The notes beneath the pieces were generated by a model. The model was not told where the DNA came from, did no database searches, and was given only the letters and a program-made list of their open reading frames with translations. A program made the translations under genes and the position numbers. From the NCBI RefSeq assembly GCF_052050035.1, contig NZ_CP189882.1:3844001-3908000 (forward strand): 64,000 bases of DNA, in the 5' to 3' direction. This document shows, piece after piece, positions 63,021 to 64,000 of the stretch (positions are counted from its first letter, which is position 1; every line of letters begins with the position of its first letter). This stretch comes from Symbiopectobacterium purcellii_A. GTDB taxonomy: Bacteria > Pseudomonadota > Gammaproteobacteria > Enterobacterales > Enterobacteriaceae.

Positions 63021-64000
63021 TGCTGCCAATCGTTACCACAACAGCAAGCACTGGCGCCAGTGACACCGCAGGATCGGCTTCGGGGTTACTTGCAACGGAT
63101 CAGTTGCCTCAGGATTTCGTTCAACTGTTATCGCTACACCTGCCGAAAAAAGCAGCCACTACCGCAGTGCCGACTGACAACACTTCGGCGCTGAGCGGGA
63201 AAGACAGTAAGCAAAAGCTGTTGGATGCGTTGTCTGGACAAGATATTGATCTTAGCCAGCAGGATCTGAACACGCTGCTTAAAGCCGTTAATGGGCAAGA
63301 CAATCTGGATGACAAAACGTTGTCAGAACTGGTGACGTCATTACGCAAGTCTTTTGCTAAAGGCAAAGACACTGCCCTGGAAAAGGGTAGCGACGACACG
63401 TCTTCAACCGATACTCAAGCGCTGCAAGCGCTGATGGCGATGCTATCGCCAGTGGTAACACCGGCTACGGCGCCATCAAGCAGTGAGATGTCGTCTTTGC
63501 TCCAGGCAGCACAGTCGCTGTCATTACCGGGCCTGAGTCAGGCTGCACAGCAGAACACATCTGAGGGTGCAACCGCGTCCACAGCCTTGTTCGGTACACT
63601 CGCCCCGCGCGATGCGTTAACCAGCGCAAATGATACGCTGGCAACGGCAATAACCAACGCCAAGAACAGCCGTACAGCATCAAACGATCAGTCTCGTGCT
63701 CAGGCGCAGTTGGATGACAGCAGTGCCGTTCAGGATAAATCGGCAGTTGTGAACCACTCCCTCGCCGATGTTGCCAAACAGGATAGCAATGGCAGCCCAT
63801 TACCGTTGACTGCACACACGGCTCCGGTGAGTCTGGCACCTAATGCGCAGACGTCAATGGCGAACAACATTGCGCAACCCAGCGCCAGCGCGCAGTTAAA
63901 TGCACAATTGGGCACAACGCAGTGGCAAGACTCCTTGGGTCAGCAAATTATCATGCTCAGCCGTAACGGACAGCAAAGCGTACAATTACGGTTGCACCCT
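63017..64000 (+). CDS. fliK: fliK, flagellar hook-length control protein, 3' end beyond window
   Basis: MMLPIVTTTASTGASDTAGS starts 4 bp before the fliJ stop. It is a long Ala/Ser/Thr/Gln-rich N-terminal region (about 300 residues), typical of the FliK molecular ruler, then the beginning of the conserved C-terminal core (SLGQQIIMLSRNGQQSVQLR, LHP), where the window ends. 328 codons visible, all open. Switches export from hook to filament proteins. Translationally coupled to fliJ. Confidence 0.92.
   Translation, partial: MMLPIVTTTASTGASDTAGSASGLLATDQLPQDFVQLLSLHLPKKAATTAVPTDNTSALSGKDSKQKLLDALSGQDIDLSQQDLNTLLKAVNGQDNLDDKTLSELVTSLRKSFAKGKDTALEKGSDDTSSTDTQALQALMAMLSPVVTPATAPSSSEMSSLLQAAQSLSLPGLSQAAQQNTSEGATASTALFGTLAPRDALTSANDTLATAITNAKNSRTASNDQSRAQAQLDDSSAVQDKSAVVNHSLADVAKQDSNGSPLPLTAHTAPVSLAPNAQTSMANNIAQPSASAQLNAQLGTTQWQDSLGQQIIMLSRNGQQSVQLRLHP

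Overview
The window looks like a chromosome segment of a recently host-restricted Sodalis-type enterobacterial symbiont. Candidatus Sodalis pierantonius (SOPE) or a close relative is the best guess. Its ordinary genes are close to Escherichia coli homologues (cycA, iraP, yejL-yejM, yejK, rplY, radD, yecH, fliJ, fliK), but it carries a very heavy load of insertion sequences nested inside one another and many recently broken genes. The species name is an inference from this pattern and was not checked by a search.

Layout. (1) 1-13612 is an insertion-sequence graveyard: IS427-type and IS903-type IS5 elements, an ISL2-type IS5 element, IS256, IS30, IS3 and IS630 copies, stacked up to four levels deep. 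It encloses a small phage-derived island (5149-8697) with a Wzy/O-antigen-ligase-like membrane protein and a broken beta-helix tailspike. (2) 13627-18742 is chromosome: tRNA-Lys(CUU), a cycA gene cut into three, iraP, and IS481/IS630 remnants. (3) 18743-54217 is a lambdoid, HK97-like siphophage prophage integrated in tRNA-Pro(GGG). It is bounded by 98-99 bp att repeats and runs in order: int/xis, early genes, repressor/cro/cII, Ash-Rha duplication, an O-like replication gene with iterons, methylase, rusA remnant, antirepressor, Q, higBA, HNH, lysis cassette, bacteriocin plus immunity, terminase to capsid, head-tail genes, a deletion that removed most of the tail module, tail tip J, tail fibre. 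(4) 54172-64000 is chromosome again: tRNA-Pro, yejM-yejL, yejK, an IS256 copy, rplY, radD (truncated), yecH, an IS630 copy, and the start of a flagellar fliJ-fliK block with fliJ lacking its 5' end.

Most of the structure not explained by genes comes from two short non-coding elements. MITE1 is 189 bp with 19-bp perfect inverted repeats and mostly 9-bp target duplications; it shares its tips with the resident IS903-type IS5 element. MITE2 is 92 bp, targets TA, and shares its tips with the resident IS630 element. MITE1 occurs seven times (one partial) and MITE2 eight times. Between them they interrupt cycA, radD, the prophage HNH gene, Rz, J, transposases, and the junction of a phage head gene with a phage tail gene.

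The most interesting gene pair is the prophage-borne bacteriocin at 36263-38226. It is a colicin-E3-type 16S rRNase toxin that appears to lack the receptor-binding coiled coil. It has a perfect LexA box just upstream and a cognate immunity protein carrying an extra domain of about 122 residues that I do not recognise. It lies immediately after the holin-endolysin-spanin cassette, which could serve for its release. The prophage itself cannot make a normal tail, so this cargo may be the part with remaining function; that last point is inference.
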